A DNA stretch of 9,201 bases from an uncultured Paraburkholderia sp. (GCA_937917025.1 CALFSF010000468.1:1-9201), one strand, 5' to 3'; counted from the stretch's first letter, positions 1-6,633 are shown. The notes: a model not told the origin generated them from the sequence alone. Translations and numbers: made by a program.

Positions 1-450
1 GTTGAGATTCAGCCCGTCGCCGCCACGATCGACGACGACAAAATCGCTTACCTCGCCGAGCGCGATCAACGGATGGTGCCAGACGCCCTTCGCGTAGTTC
101 ACGCCCTGCCAGCCACTCGTGACGAACGCGCGAATCCCCGAAGCATCCAGCTCACCCGTCGGCGCCACGACCACCAGATACGGCTTGTCGTTGAGCGGCA
201 CGAACGCCTGGCTTCCCAACGGATGCCGCTCGAGCATTTTCACCTCGAACGGCAGCACGCGCGGCTGTCCGCGAAACAGGTTGACGAGCGTGCGGCCGCC
301 CTCGTCCGTCACGTCGACTTTCGCGAGATCGTGAAAGCGGATCGTCGTGCCGAGATTGATCGGAATCTGCTTCGCGCCCTCGAGTTCGATTACGTCGCCG
401 AACGGGGCGAACGCTTCGCGCGTCAACGGTTCGATGGCGAGCGTTTTCAT
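1..450 (-). CDS. allA: Ureidoglycolate lyase (AllA), C-terminus cut by window edge
   Basis: This enzyme splits (S)-ureidoglycolate into glyoxylate and urea, the last step of ureide breakdown in the cytoplasm. The minus-strand frame is open from an ATG at 450 down to base 1, giving 150 codons. It begins MKTLAIEPLTREAFAPFGDV. Family hallmarks seen are the RFHDLA stretch, LERHPLGSQAF, the ITNG-like FVTSGWQGVNY and GVWHHPL, followed by DFVVVDRGG. These line up closely with E. coli AllA, which is about 160 residues, so only some 10-20 residues should be missing to the left. The ATG overlaps the allantoicase stop codon by four bases (ATGA), which suggests translational coupling. No clear Shine-Dalgarno of its own is visible. 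It is the last visible gene of the puuE-uraD-alc-allA series. The identification is very secure; only the 3' end is unknown. Confidence 0.95.
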   Translation of the reverse strand, partial: MKTLAIEPLTREAFAPFGDVIELEGAKQIPINLGTTIRFHDLAKVDVTDEGGRTLVNLFRGQPRVLPFEVKMLERHPLGSQAFVPLNDKPYLVVVAPTGELDASGIRAFVTSGWQGVNYAKGVWHHPLIALGEVSDFVVVDRGGDGLNLN

Positions 451-1460
451 GATGCGAGCGTGCCCCACAGACGCAGACGCGATATACCACCGTCCGGAAT
501 GATGTTAAAGCGCACATGCGTGACCGGCCCGAGCGCCGCAACCTCGCTTTCGAAGTAATGCTGCTTGTCCATCTGCAGTTTCTGTTCGCCGAGCAGCACG
601 GGCCAGAACATCGCCTGCGTGACCAGCGAGCTGTCCGTGCCGCCCGTCACGTACGCGGCCTGAATCGAGCAGCGGTCGGGGAAGTTGCCCTTGAAGTGGG
701 CCGTGTCGACTTCGATCTTCCTGATGACGCCCGGCTGCGCCAGCGCCACGATCGCCCAGTCGTTACCCGGCTCGCGGCGACGGCGCGTTTCCCAGCCGTC
801 ACCCATGTTCACGCCACGGCCCGGCATCAGGATCGTCGATGCGGCGCCGAAGTGCTGGTTGTTCGCCGCCACGAGATACGCACCGTTTTCCATCGCGGCC
901 AGATCGAACTGTTCGGTGCGGCTCGCGCCCGCCCAGTCGACCTGCGGCTGACCATACACGCGCAGACGCGCAATGCCGCCATCCGGATAGATATTGACGC
1001 GCAGATGCGTGAACGCGTTCGCATCGGTGACGTCGACGTAATGATGGCTGTTGCCTTGCAGCGTCATCGAAGGAATGATTTCGGTCCATTGCGTCGACTG
1101 GTTCGGCGCGCCGTCCACTACACGCGCCGCTTCAACCGAAGCCGCCGGCGGGAAGTTGCCGGTGAAGTGGCTCGTGTCGATGTCGAGACCCTTGATCACG
1201 CCCGGGCGCGCGAGCTTCACGATGCACCAGTCGTAACCGCTGATACGCTTGCGACGCGTCTCCCAGCCGTCCATCCACTTGCCGTGGTCGTCGTACTTGC
1301 CCGGAATGAAGACGGCCGGCTCGGGATTCAGCATGCGTTCCTTCGGCGCGAAGAAATCGTCGCTGGTTTCGAGCGCCTGTGCGCCCAGACGCGGGTCCGC
1401 CAGGTTCACATAGCGGCGCGTGAAGTCGGGAGCGTTGGGATCGAGAATCGGGAGTGCCAT
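447..1460 (-). CDS. alc: Allantoicase
   Basis: Allantoicase (EC 3.5.3.4) hydrolyses allantoate to (S)-ureidoglycolate and urea. The 337-residue protein shows the expected internal duplication. Residues 65-104 and 222-261 both begin GWETRR and end in HFxGNFP, and 26 of their 40 positions are identical by my count. A second paired motif, PDGGIxRLRxxG, closes each half near residues 159-170 and 322-333. Length and motifs fit the family (usually about 330-350 residues). The start is set by a good ribosome site, AAAGGAAG, about six bases before the ATG. The stop TGA overlaps the allA start. The gene lies 98 bases downstream of uraD, and that gap carries a hairpin. In the pathway it takes the product of the PuuE allantoinase and hands ureidoglycolate to AllA. 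No damage is seen. Confidence 0.97.
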   Translation of the reverse strand: MALPILDPNAPDFTRRYVNLADPRLGAQALETSDDFFAPKERMLNPEPAVFIPGKYDDHGKWMDGWETRRKRISGYDWCIVKLARPGVIKGLDIDTSHFTGNFPPAASVEAARVVDGAPNQSTQWTEIIPSMTLQGNSHHYVDVTDANAFTHLRVNIYPDGGIARLRVYGQPQVDWAGASRTEQFDLAAMENGAYLVAANNQHFGAASTILMPGRGVNMGDGWETRRRREPGNDWAIVALAQPGVIRKIEVDTAHFKGNFPDRCSIQAAYVTGGTDSSLVTQAMFWPVLLGEQKLQMDKQHYFESEVAALGPVTHVRFNIIPDGGISRLRLWGTLAS

Positions 1461-1526
1461 CGTTGTCTTCCTTTGTGTCTGTTAGTGCGAAAAACGCTTC
1501 GCTTCGATTTCGCTTCAGCCTGTGTG

Positions 1527-1559
1527 GTGCATCTGGCGCACCTCAAGCACCTGATGCAC
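1527..1559 (-). repeat. Strong hairpin in the uraD-alc gap, abutting the uraD stop
   Basis: The arms 1527-1539 and 1547-1559 pair over 13 positions in the minus-strand RNA, with one A-A mismatch and one G-U pair, around a 7-base loop. The stem begins at the base directly after the uraD TAA. There is no U-tract behind it, so it does not look like an intrinsic terminator. It may stabilise or process the mRNA between the two halves of the operon, or attenuate expression of alc-allA. Confidence 0.5.
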
Positions 1560-2081
1560 TTACGCGTCGATCAGGTCATCGAGTCGGAAGCGTGCGATGC
1601 GATAGATCTGGTCGAGGCTCGCGCGCAGCTCGTCCTCGCGGCTGTTGTTCACACGCGCCTCGAAGTTCGCGATGATGCCGTGGCGGTCATAGCCGCGCAC
1701 CGCGAGAATGAACGGAAAGCCGAACTTCTCGCGATACGCGTGGTTCAGCTGCAACAGCTTGTCGAACTCTTCCTGCGTGCATTGCGAGAGGCCGGCGCCG
1801 CTCTGCTCGCGCGTCGACTCGGCGGTCAGCTCGCCACGCACCGCGGCTTTACCAGCGAGCTCCGGGTGAGCGTTGACGAGCGCGAGCTGTTTCGCTTCGC
1901 CAGCCGTTTCGACCGCGTGCGACATCGTGCGATGCAACGCGTCGATATCGGCGTAAGGCCGTTGCGAAGCGGCAATTTCGGCGACCCACGGCGAGTGTTC
2001 GAAAATGCCCGACAGCGCCGCGACGAACGCGTCGGTCGAGATGTGATTGAGCTGGTCGAGGGTATATTGCATGGCCTTCAT
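1560..2081 (-). CDS. uraD: 2-oxo-4-hydroxy-4-carboxy-5-ureidoimidazoline (OHCU) decarboxylase
   Basis: UraD (EC 4.1.1.97) decarboxylates OHCU, the unstable product of urate oxidation and HIU hydrolysis, to give stereospecifically (S)-allantoin. The 173-residue length fits the family. The catalytic histidine lies in the NAHPELAGK signature (His72). It is followed by a Ser/Gln pair in STREQSGAGL (Ser89, Gln93) at the same spacing from the histidine as in vertebrate URAD, and by KFGFPFILAVRG around residues 119-130. The ATG at 2081 overlaps the puuE stop by four bases (ATGA), which I take as the start. An internal ATG at 2072 is possible, but its AAGG is too close. The gene makes the substrate for PuuE encoded just upstream. 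Urate oxidase and HIU hydrolase must be elsewhere in the genome. Confidence 0.95.
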   Translation of the reverse strand: MKAMQYTLDQLNHISTDAFVAALSGIFEHSPWVAEIAASQRPYADIDALHRTMSHAVETAGEAKQLALVNAHPELAGKAAVRGELTAESTREQSGAGLSQCTQEEFDKLLQLNHAYREKFGFPFILAVRGYDRHGIIANFEARVNNSREDELRASLDQIYRIARFRLDDLIDA

Positions 2082-3028
2082 ACCGCTGCCCCATGGTTGT
2101 TGTGCTGGTAAGGATGATGTTCGCGCCAGTGACGCGCGATATCGACGCGCCGTGTTACCCAGACGCGGTCGTGCTGCTCAATATGATCGAGAAAACGCTG
2201 CAACGCGCGGAAGCGGCCCGGACGACCCAGCAGCCGGCAATGCATGCCGATCGACAGCATCTTCGGCGCTTCGTCGCCCTCTTCGTAGAGCACGTCGAAC
2301 GCGTCGCGCAGATATGTGAAAAAGTGATCGGCGGTGTTAAAGCCCTGCGGGCTCGCGAAACGCATGTCGTTGGTGTCGAGCGTGTACGGCACGATCAGTT
2401 GCGGTTTCGTTTCGCCGCCCGTCACTTCGACGTCCATCCAGAACGGCAGGTCGTCGCCGTAATAATCCGAGTCGTACAGAAAGCCGCCGTACTCCGCGAC
2501 GAGACGATGGGTGTTCGGACTGTCGCGGCCGGTGTACCAGCCGAGCGGACGCTCGCCCGTGATGCGTTCGATCGCCTCCATGCCAAGACGCATGTGTTCG
2601 GCCTCTTTCTCCGGCGAAACGTCCTGATAGTGAATCCAGCGATACCCGTGGCACGCGATCTCATGACCGAGTTCGACAAATGCGCGCGCGAGCTCCGGGT
2701 TACGTTCGATCGCCATGCCCACGCCGAACACGGTCAGCGGCAACCTGCGCTTTTCGAATTCGCGCAGGATGCGCCACACGCCGGCGCGCGAGCCATATTC
2801 GTAGATCGACTCCATGCTCATGTGCCGGGACGGATAGGCTGCCGCGCCGACGATTTCCGACAGGAACTGCTCCGAGCCCGGATCGCCATGCAGCACGCAG
2901 TTCTCGCCGCCTTCTTCATAGTTGAGCACGAACTGCACGGCAACGCGGGCGCGACCGGGCCAGTTCGCCTGCACCGGATGGCGACCGTAGCCGATCAGAT
3001 CGCGTGGGTAGTTCGAATCGAGTGACAT
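2078..3028 (-). CDS. puuE: Allantoinase, PuuE (polysaccharide-deacetylase-like) type
   Basis: PuuE opens the hydantoin ring of (S)-allantoin to give allantoate. It belongs to the NodB/polysaccharide-deacetylase fold, not to the amidohydrolase (AllB) family. From the ATG at 3028 the protein is 316 residues and starts MSLDSNYPRDLIGYGRHP, the typical PuuE opening. Recognisable blocks are VQFVLNYEEGGE (31-42), the GHEIACHGYRW loop (121-131, histidines 122 and 127), WYTGRDSPNT (164-173), the DSDYYGDDLPFW run (186-197) and a late SIGMHCRLLGRPGR (259-272). The frame stays open up to an ATG at 3163. That would add 45 unfamiliar residues starting inside a hairpin, so 3028 is preferred although no clear Shine-Dalgarno precedes it. 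The stop overlaps the uraD start. It is the first gene of the second block and must have its own promoter or be reached by read-through. Confidence 0.95.
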   Translation of the reverse strand: MSLDSNYPRDLIGYGRHPVQANWPGRARVAVQFVLNYEEGGENCVLHGDPGSEQFLSEIVGAAAYPSRHMSMESIYEYGSRAGVWRILREFEKRRLPLTVFGVGMAIERNPELARAFVELGHEIACHGYRWIHYQDVSPEKEAEHMRLGMEAIERITGERPLGWYTGRDSPNTHRLVAEYGGFLYDSDYYGDDLPFWMDVEVTGGETKPQLIVPYTLDTNDMRFASPQGFNTADHFFTYLRDAFDVLYEEGDEAPKMLSIGMHCRLLGRPGRFRALQRFLDHIEQHDRVWVTRRVDIARHWREHHPYQHNNHGAAV

Positions 3029-3111
3029 GATTTTGACGAAAACCGGGTAATGACGTTGCGACGGGAATCCGCGGGGACGACAGGCGCGAAACGGCGGAAA
3101 ACCACGTCGCT

Positions 3112-3127
3112 GTCCTGCCGCCAGGAC
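3112..3127. promoter_or_regulatory. Dyad upstream of puuE (GTCCTG-N4-CAGGAC), possible operator
   Basis: A perfect inverted repeat with 6-bp arms around CCGC lies in the 157-bp gap between puuE and the racemase gene. A weak minus-strand -10 candidate, TACACT (3139-3134), lies just upstream, so the dyad would fall near +1. No matching -35 is convincing (TGGGCG at 17-bp spacing). This is a candidate only. The rest of 3029-3111 shows nothing else that I recognise. Confidence 0.25.
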
Positions 3128-3142
3128 GAAGTCAGTGTAGCG

Positions 3143-3172
3143 AAAACACCCGGATGCGCCCATACATCCGGG
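3143..3172 (-). terminator. Likely intrinsic terminator after the permease-racemase block
   Basis: In minus-strand RNA the arms at 3172-3165 and 3156-3149 (CCCGGATG / CATCCGGG) pair perfectly over 8 bases around an 8-base loop. The tail UGUUUUC follows. The stem starts about 13 bases after the racemase stop. The U-tract is short and interrupted, so termination may be leaky. Confidence 0.5.
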
Positions 3173-3185
3173 CAGATAGTGCGGG

Positions 3186-4049
3186 TCAGACGGAATGTAT
3201 GTGCGTCGGCGCCGTGAGCGCGATTTCTCCCGTCGAAGTGCTCGCGTTTACCCCTACTGCCGCTGCACCCGTCGCGCCCGCACTGCCGGGGGCGCGAGTC
3301 GCACCCGCGACATCGCCCGCCGGACTGAAACGCGCGAACTCGCCGTCATAGCGCTTTGCCAGCGGCCGCGCATAGTCGCCGCGCTTGGCCGTGCCCAGAC
3401 GCAACGACACCAGTGCCTCGACCCATTTGACCGCCGCCGTGACGCCCTCGATCACCGGCGCCCCCAGCGCATCTTCGATTTCCGCGCACAGTTCCGCCAT
3501 GCCCGCGCAACCGAGCACGATCGCGTCCGAACCGTCTTCGTCGAGCGCCCGGCGGCATTCGTCGAGGATGATGCGACGCGCCGCCGACCCCGGACGGTCG
3601 AGTTCGAGCACGGCGACGTCGGTTGCGCGCACGTTGCGGCAAAAGCGCTTCATGCCGTAGCGCTCGGCGAGATGCCACGCCATGCCGCAGGTGCGCGACA
3701 GCGTCGTCACGACGGAGAAGCCCGGCGCCAGCACGCTCGCCGCGTGCATCGCGGCTTCGGCAATGCCGATCACCGGGCCGCGCGCCAGCTCGCGTGCCGC
3801 GTACAACCCCGGATCGCCGAAGCACGCGATCACGTAGCCGTCGAAGCCCTCGCGCTCGCCCGCCGCGATCTCGGCCAGCAGACCGGGCGTGGCAAGCGCC
3901 TCATCGTAATAGCCTTCGATGGACGGCGGCCCCATCGCCGGGCTGACCGCAACGAGTTCGGTGCCGGGCGCGACGACGTCCCGGGCACAGCGGCCCATCG
4001 CGTCCGTCATTCGCTGCGTCGTGTTGGGATTGATGAGCTTGATACGCAT
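3186..4049 (-). CDS. Asp/Glu/hydantoin racemase family protein, probable allantoin racemase
   Basis: This is a cofactor-independent racemase of the Asp/Glu/hydantoin family. Clustering with allantoin genes suggests it interconverts (R)- and (S)-allantoin, like Klebsiella HpxA. The 287-residue protein starts MRIKLINPNTT. The two catalytic cysteines lie in VIACFGDPG (Cys76) and IVLGCAGMAEL (Cys181), the spacing seen in HpxA-type enzymes. The start at 4049 is chosen because AAGGAG lies seven bases upstream and the family opening follows at once; an upstream ATG at 4073 lacks both. The family is usually about 240 residues. Here residues 242-287 form an Ala/Gly/Thr-rich low-complexity tail with no recognisable fold. 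The gene follows the permease by 32 bp and is clearly in its operon. Hydantoin racemase is the alternative assignment, less likely in this setting. Confidence 0.87.
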   Translation of the reverse strand: MRIKLINPNTTQRMTDAMGRCARDVVAPGTELVAVSPAMGPPSIEGYYDEALATPGLLAEIAAGEREGFDGYVIACFGDPGLYAARELARGPVIGIAEAAMHAASVLAPGFSVVTTLSRTCGMAWHLAERYGMKRFCRNVRATDVAVLELDRPGSAARRIILDECRRALDEDGSDAIVLGCAGMAELCAEIEDALGAPVIEGVTAAVKWVEALVSLRLGTAKRGDYARPLAKRYDGEFARFSPAGDVAGATRAPGSAGATGAAAVGVNASTSTGEIALTAPTHIHSV

Positions 4050-4081
4050 GTCGACTCCTTGCGGCAACGTCACTTACCTGC

Positions 4082-5566
4082 TTACTTGCGCGCGAGCGCG
4101 CGATAGAACACGGCGCCGAGGAGCGCCCCAATGAACCACGAGAAATTCGCCATGCCGTTCATGCCCGGCACGAGCACGCAGGCCACCGCGATCGCGGCCG
4201 CCGGCAGCAGCGCCATGACAGCCGTGTAGTTCACGCCGTTGCGATACCAGTACGCGCCCTTTTCCGACATCGAGTACAGATCGTGCAGTTCGATCTTCTG
4301 ACGCTTCACGAGGTAAAAGTCGACGATCAGCACGCCGTACAGCGGGCCGATAAAGCTGCCGAGTACATCGAGCGTGTAATGGATCACCGCCGGATTGTTG
4401 AAGAGGTTCCACGGCGTGATGAAAATCGACGCCACCGCCGCCAGCATCCCTCCCGCGCGCCAGCTGATGAGACGCGGCGCCACGTTCGAGAAGTCGAACG
4501 CCGGCGAGACGAAATTCGCCACGATGTTGATGCCGATCGTCGCGATCGTGAAGGTCAGCGCGCCCAGCACGACGGCCATCGGATAATCGATGCGGCCCAC
4601 CGTTTCGACCGGATCGGTAATCAGCTGGCCGAACACCGGCAGCGTGGCGGCCGTCGTGATCACGGTGACCAGCGAGAACGCGAGGAAGTTGACCGGCAAG
4701 CCCCAGAAATTGCCGCGCTTCACGCTGCGAAAACTCTTGCCGTAGCGCGAGAAATCGCCGAAGTTCAGCATCGGTCCGGAGAAATACGACACCACCAGCG
4801 AGATCGCCGTGATCATCACCGGCACCACTTCCATGCCGTGATACTTCACGCCGCCCAGGTTGATGCCGATGTTCCGCCAGCCCGCGCGCCACACCATGTA
4901 GCCGGCCAGAATGAACATCACGATATACACGGCCGGTCCGGCGAAGTCGATGAACTTCTTGATCGTTTCCATGCCGTTCCAGAACACGAATGCCTGAAGT
5001 ACCCAGAGCAGCATGAAACCGGCCCAGCCGACCGTCGACAGGCCCATGAAGCCGTGATGGTGCACGTCGGCATAAGGCAGCATCTGCGGGAAGAACTTGA
5101 GCACGACGATCACGAGCGCGCTCGATGCGAGATACGTCTGGATGCCGTACCATGCGACTGCGATCAGGCCGCGAATCACAGCCGGCACGTTCGCGCCGAG
5201 CACGCCGAACGTCGAGCGGCACGCGACCGGATACGGCACGCCGTTCAGCTGGCTTGGCTTCGCGATCAGGTTGCACAGCAGGTTGACGACCGTAATGCCG
5301 ACGAGCAGCGCGATCAGCACCTGCCAGCTTGTCAGGCCGAGCGCAAAGAGACTTCCCGCGAACACATAACCGCCGACGCTATGCACGTCCGACATCCAGA
5401 ACGCGAAGATGTTGTACGCACTCCACGTCTGATGTTCGAGCGGCGCAAGATCTTCGTTGTACAGACGTTCGCTGTAGCCCGCGGGCATGGATGGATCGCC
5501 GTCGACGACACCCTCCTCGAACGCGGGAATGGCGGGGTTACCCGATGCTGCACTGAACTGAGCCAT
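4082..5566 (-). CDS. NCS1 family permease, probably for allantoin
   Basis: This is a nucleobase:cation symporter-1 family inner-membrane transporter, of the group including PucI (allantoin) and Mhp1 (hydantoins). The 494-residue protein has a hydrophilic N-terminus (1-45) with the NEDLAPLEHQTW family motif. About twelve hydrophobic segments follow between residues 50 and 490. WYGIQ (Trp139...Gln143) matches the spacing of the substrate-contacting Trp117/Gln121 of Mhp1. The family blocks FGDFSRYG (269-276) and GINIVANFVSPAFDFSN (345-361) are present. The start at 5566 is fixed by an excellent AAGGAGGAG site. The racemase follows directly. Because allantoin racemises in solution, an importer coupled to a racemase makes sense for external allantoin. 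The substrate is inferred from context; other hydantoins or purines are possible. Confidence 0.88.
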   Translation of the reverse strand: MAQFSAASGNPAIPAFEEGVVDGDPSMPAGYSERLYNEDLAPLEHQTWSAYNIFAFWMSDVHSVGGYVFAGSLFALGLTSWQVLIALLVGITVVNLLCNLIAKPSQLNGVPYPVACRSTFGVLGANVPAVIRGLIAVAWYGIQTYLASSALVIVVLKFFPQMLPYADVHHHGFMGLSTVGWAGFMLLWVLQAFVFWNGMETIKKFIDFAGPAVYIVMFILAGYMVWRAGWRNIGINLGGVKYHGMEVVPVMITAISLVVSYFSGPMLNFGDFSRYGKSFRSVKRGNFWGLPVNFLAFSLVTVITTAATLPVFGQLITDPVETVGRIDYPMAVVLGALTFTIATIGINIVANFVSPAFDFSNVAPRLISWRAGGMLAAVASIFITPWNLFNNPAVIHYTLDVLGSFIGPLYGVLIVDFYLVKRQKIELHDLYSMSEKGAYWYRNGVNYTAVMALLPAAAIAVACVLVPGMNGMANFSWFIGALLGAVFYRALARK

Positions 5567-5584
5567 GACTCCTCCTTGAAATGA

Positions 5585-5603
5585 GATCAGTCGAACACTG
5601 ATC
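5585..5603 (-). promoter_or_regulatory. Perfect dyad in the permease leader (GATCAGT-N5-ACTGATC)
   Basis: The 7-bp arms 5585-5591 and 5597-5603 flank a 5-base spacer and lie eight bases upstream of the permease Shine-Dalgarno. As DNA it could be an operator. As RNA it would form a 7-bp hairpin just before the ribosome site. No promoter could be called with confidence in 5604-5863. Confidence 0.4.
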
Positions 5604-5863
5604 GTGGGGCACTCTCGCCTGCCTGCGTTGCGCGCCGTTTTCGTTACGGCAAGGCACGTTCGCCTGCGGGCGCCGCGGTTGTCTCCGTACTTACGTACTT
5701 GTTTTCATCGCCTGGAACGGGCCGCGGACCCATACTCAAACGTCTTCGTGAGCACAGCGCGCGCTGCATGTCAGCGCAGCACGTCACCGTGCATTCATTC
5801 GATCTTCAATTCACAGTCAGTGCAGCGCAGCCACGCCGGGCGCGCCGTTGTCATACCAGTGGC
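5604..5863. other. Intergenic stretch between the permease and GntR genes
   Basis: No convincing gene lies here. It contains a GCGCTG-N5-CAGCGC dyad (5761-5777) and a repeated CGTACTT (5686-5700 area). An 11-mer TTGTCATACCA (5848-5858) fits the general FadR-type pattern TNGTNNNACNA, but a match by chance in a stretch this long is not rare. No terminator with a T-run follows the regulator gene, so read-through into the permease cannot be excluded. Confidence 0.4.
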
Positions 5864-6574
5864 TTACACGTGCCGCCCTGCGCGCGCGCCAAATATTTCG
5901 TGCAGGTCCGCCGCGCTGTTTGCCGGGCGGTCGAGCATCTTCAGTTCCACGCTTTGCAGATGGCGCGACATCAGGGCTGCGGCTTCCGTTGCATTGCCGG
6001 CGTCGAGCGCGACGAGAATCGCTTCGTGATCCTCGAACGAACACGGGCTACGGCCCAGCGATTCGTACAGTGCCGAGATCAATGTCGAACGCGCGACGAG
6101 GCCGTTCAGACAGTCACACAACACCGTGTTGCCGGTCAGCGACGCAAGCTCGGTATGGAACTCGCCGGACAGACGGATCCACGCGGGAAAATCACGCGTT
6201 TCGAACGCCTTGCGTTCGCGGCCGATCGTGCCGCTGATGCCTTTCAGCCGACGCGCCCCGTGCCCGGTGCAAATCTTTTCGACTACCGCGAGTTCGACGA
6301 TGCGACGCATCTCGAAGACCTCGTGAACTTCCTGCAGCGACGGGCTTGCGACAAACGCACCGCGATTCGGTTCGAGATCGACGAGGTGGTCGGTCGCGAG
6401 CAGCGCAAGCGCCTGACGGATCGCTCCCCGCTTTGCGCCGAACACTTCGCAGAGCTGCGCCTCGGTTAGCTTGGTGCCCGGCGAAAGCCGATGTTCGAGG
6501 ATCGCGGCGCGAATGCGCTCGGCGATCACTTCGGGTTTCGTGCCTGCGGAAGCTGCGGCTATGTTTTCAGACAT
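5864..6574 (-). CDS. GntR family transcriptional regulator, FCD (FadR-like) subfamily
   Basis: This 236-residue DNA-binding regulator has an N-terminal winged helix (about 12-78; IAERIRAAILEHRLSPGTKL, LCEVFGAKRGAIRQAL, and a wing ending LEPNRGAFVA). It is followed by an all-helical FCD ligand domain (about 82-212). The usual FCD metal ligands are one Asp and three His. The histidines are seen at 140 (GEFHTEL), 183 (EDHEAI) and 205 (SRHL), but the position four residues before His140 is Ser136 instead of Asp. The start at 6574 lies about 18 bases below the predicted transcription start, with only a weak ribosome site. Its promoter sits inside an inverted repeat, so it probably represses itself. 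Its position upstream of, and collinear with, the permease-racemase genes makes it their likely regulator. A ureide-related effector is inferred, not shown. Confidence 0.92.
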   Translation of the reverse strand: MSENIAAASAGTKPEVIAERIRAAILEHRLSPGTKLTEAQLCEVFGAKRGAIRQALALLATDHLVDLEPNRGAFVASPSLQEVHEVFEMRRIVELAVVEKICTGHGARRLKGISGTIGRERKAFETRDFPAWIRLSGEFHTELASLTGNTVLCDCLNGLVARSTLISALYESLGRSPCSFEDHEAILVALDAGNATEAAALMSRHLQSVELKMLDRPANSAADLHEIFGARAGRHV

Positions 6575-6598
6575 GATGTGTGTCTCGCTATGTTGGTC

Positions 6599-6626
6599 AT
6601 CTTAGGATGGACATTAAAATTGTCAA
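6599..6626 (-). promoter_or_regulatory. Sigma-70-type promoter of the GntR gene
   Basis: On the minus strand a perfect -35 TTGACA (6626-6621) is followed after 16 bp by TAAGAT (6604-6599, 4 of 6 to consensus). Transcription would start near 6592, giving a leader of roughly 18 bases before the ATG at 6574. Confidence 0.6.
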
Positions 6627-6633
6627 CAATTTT
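6616..6633. promoter_or_regulatory. Operator over the GntR -35 (AAAATTGT-CA-ACAATTTT)
   Basis: A perfect 8+8 bp inverted repeat with a 2-bp spacer completely covers the -35 hexamer. Its core TTGTCAACAA follows the TTGT-N2-ACAA pattern typical of FCD-group GntR repressors. The location predicts negative autoregulation by the adjacent gene product. Confidence 0.6.

Noticed and set aside
1476..1515. GAAGCG-type repeats and a GCGAA/TTCGC mini-hairpin with a T5 run in the uraD-alc gap
   Set aside because: The stem is only five pairs and the T-run lies in the loop, so it does not form a terminator.
516..2111. Plus-strand open frame of 531 codons
   Set aside because: It lies antisense to alc and uraD, is rich in Arg/His/Val typical of reversed GC-rich genes, has no recognisable domain, and crosses the gap between two well-identified genes.
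2093..3025. Plus-strand open frame of 310 codons
   Set aside because: It is antisense to puuE, which has clear family motifs throughout.
3029..3163. N-terminal extension of puuE to the ATG at 3163
   Set aside because: The added residues are unlike any PuuE, and the codon lies in the loop of the racemase terminator hairpin.
4074..5276. Minus-strand open frame of 400 codons in another frame of the permease
   Set aside because: It is highly Arg-rich with no membrane segments, and the NCS1 frame explains the same DNA.
4283..5584. Plus-strand open frame of 433 codons
   Set aside because: It is the mirror of the NCS1 permease gene. The Arg/His/Asp-rich composition and lack of domains show it to be a shadow.
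5848..5858. TTGTCATACCA as an operator for the GntR protein
   Set aside because: It fits only the loose TNGTNNNACNA pattern, its half-site spacing differs from the TTGTCAACAA at the regulator's own promoter, and a chance match in such a stretch is not rare.
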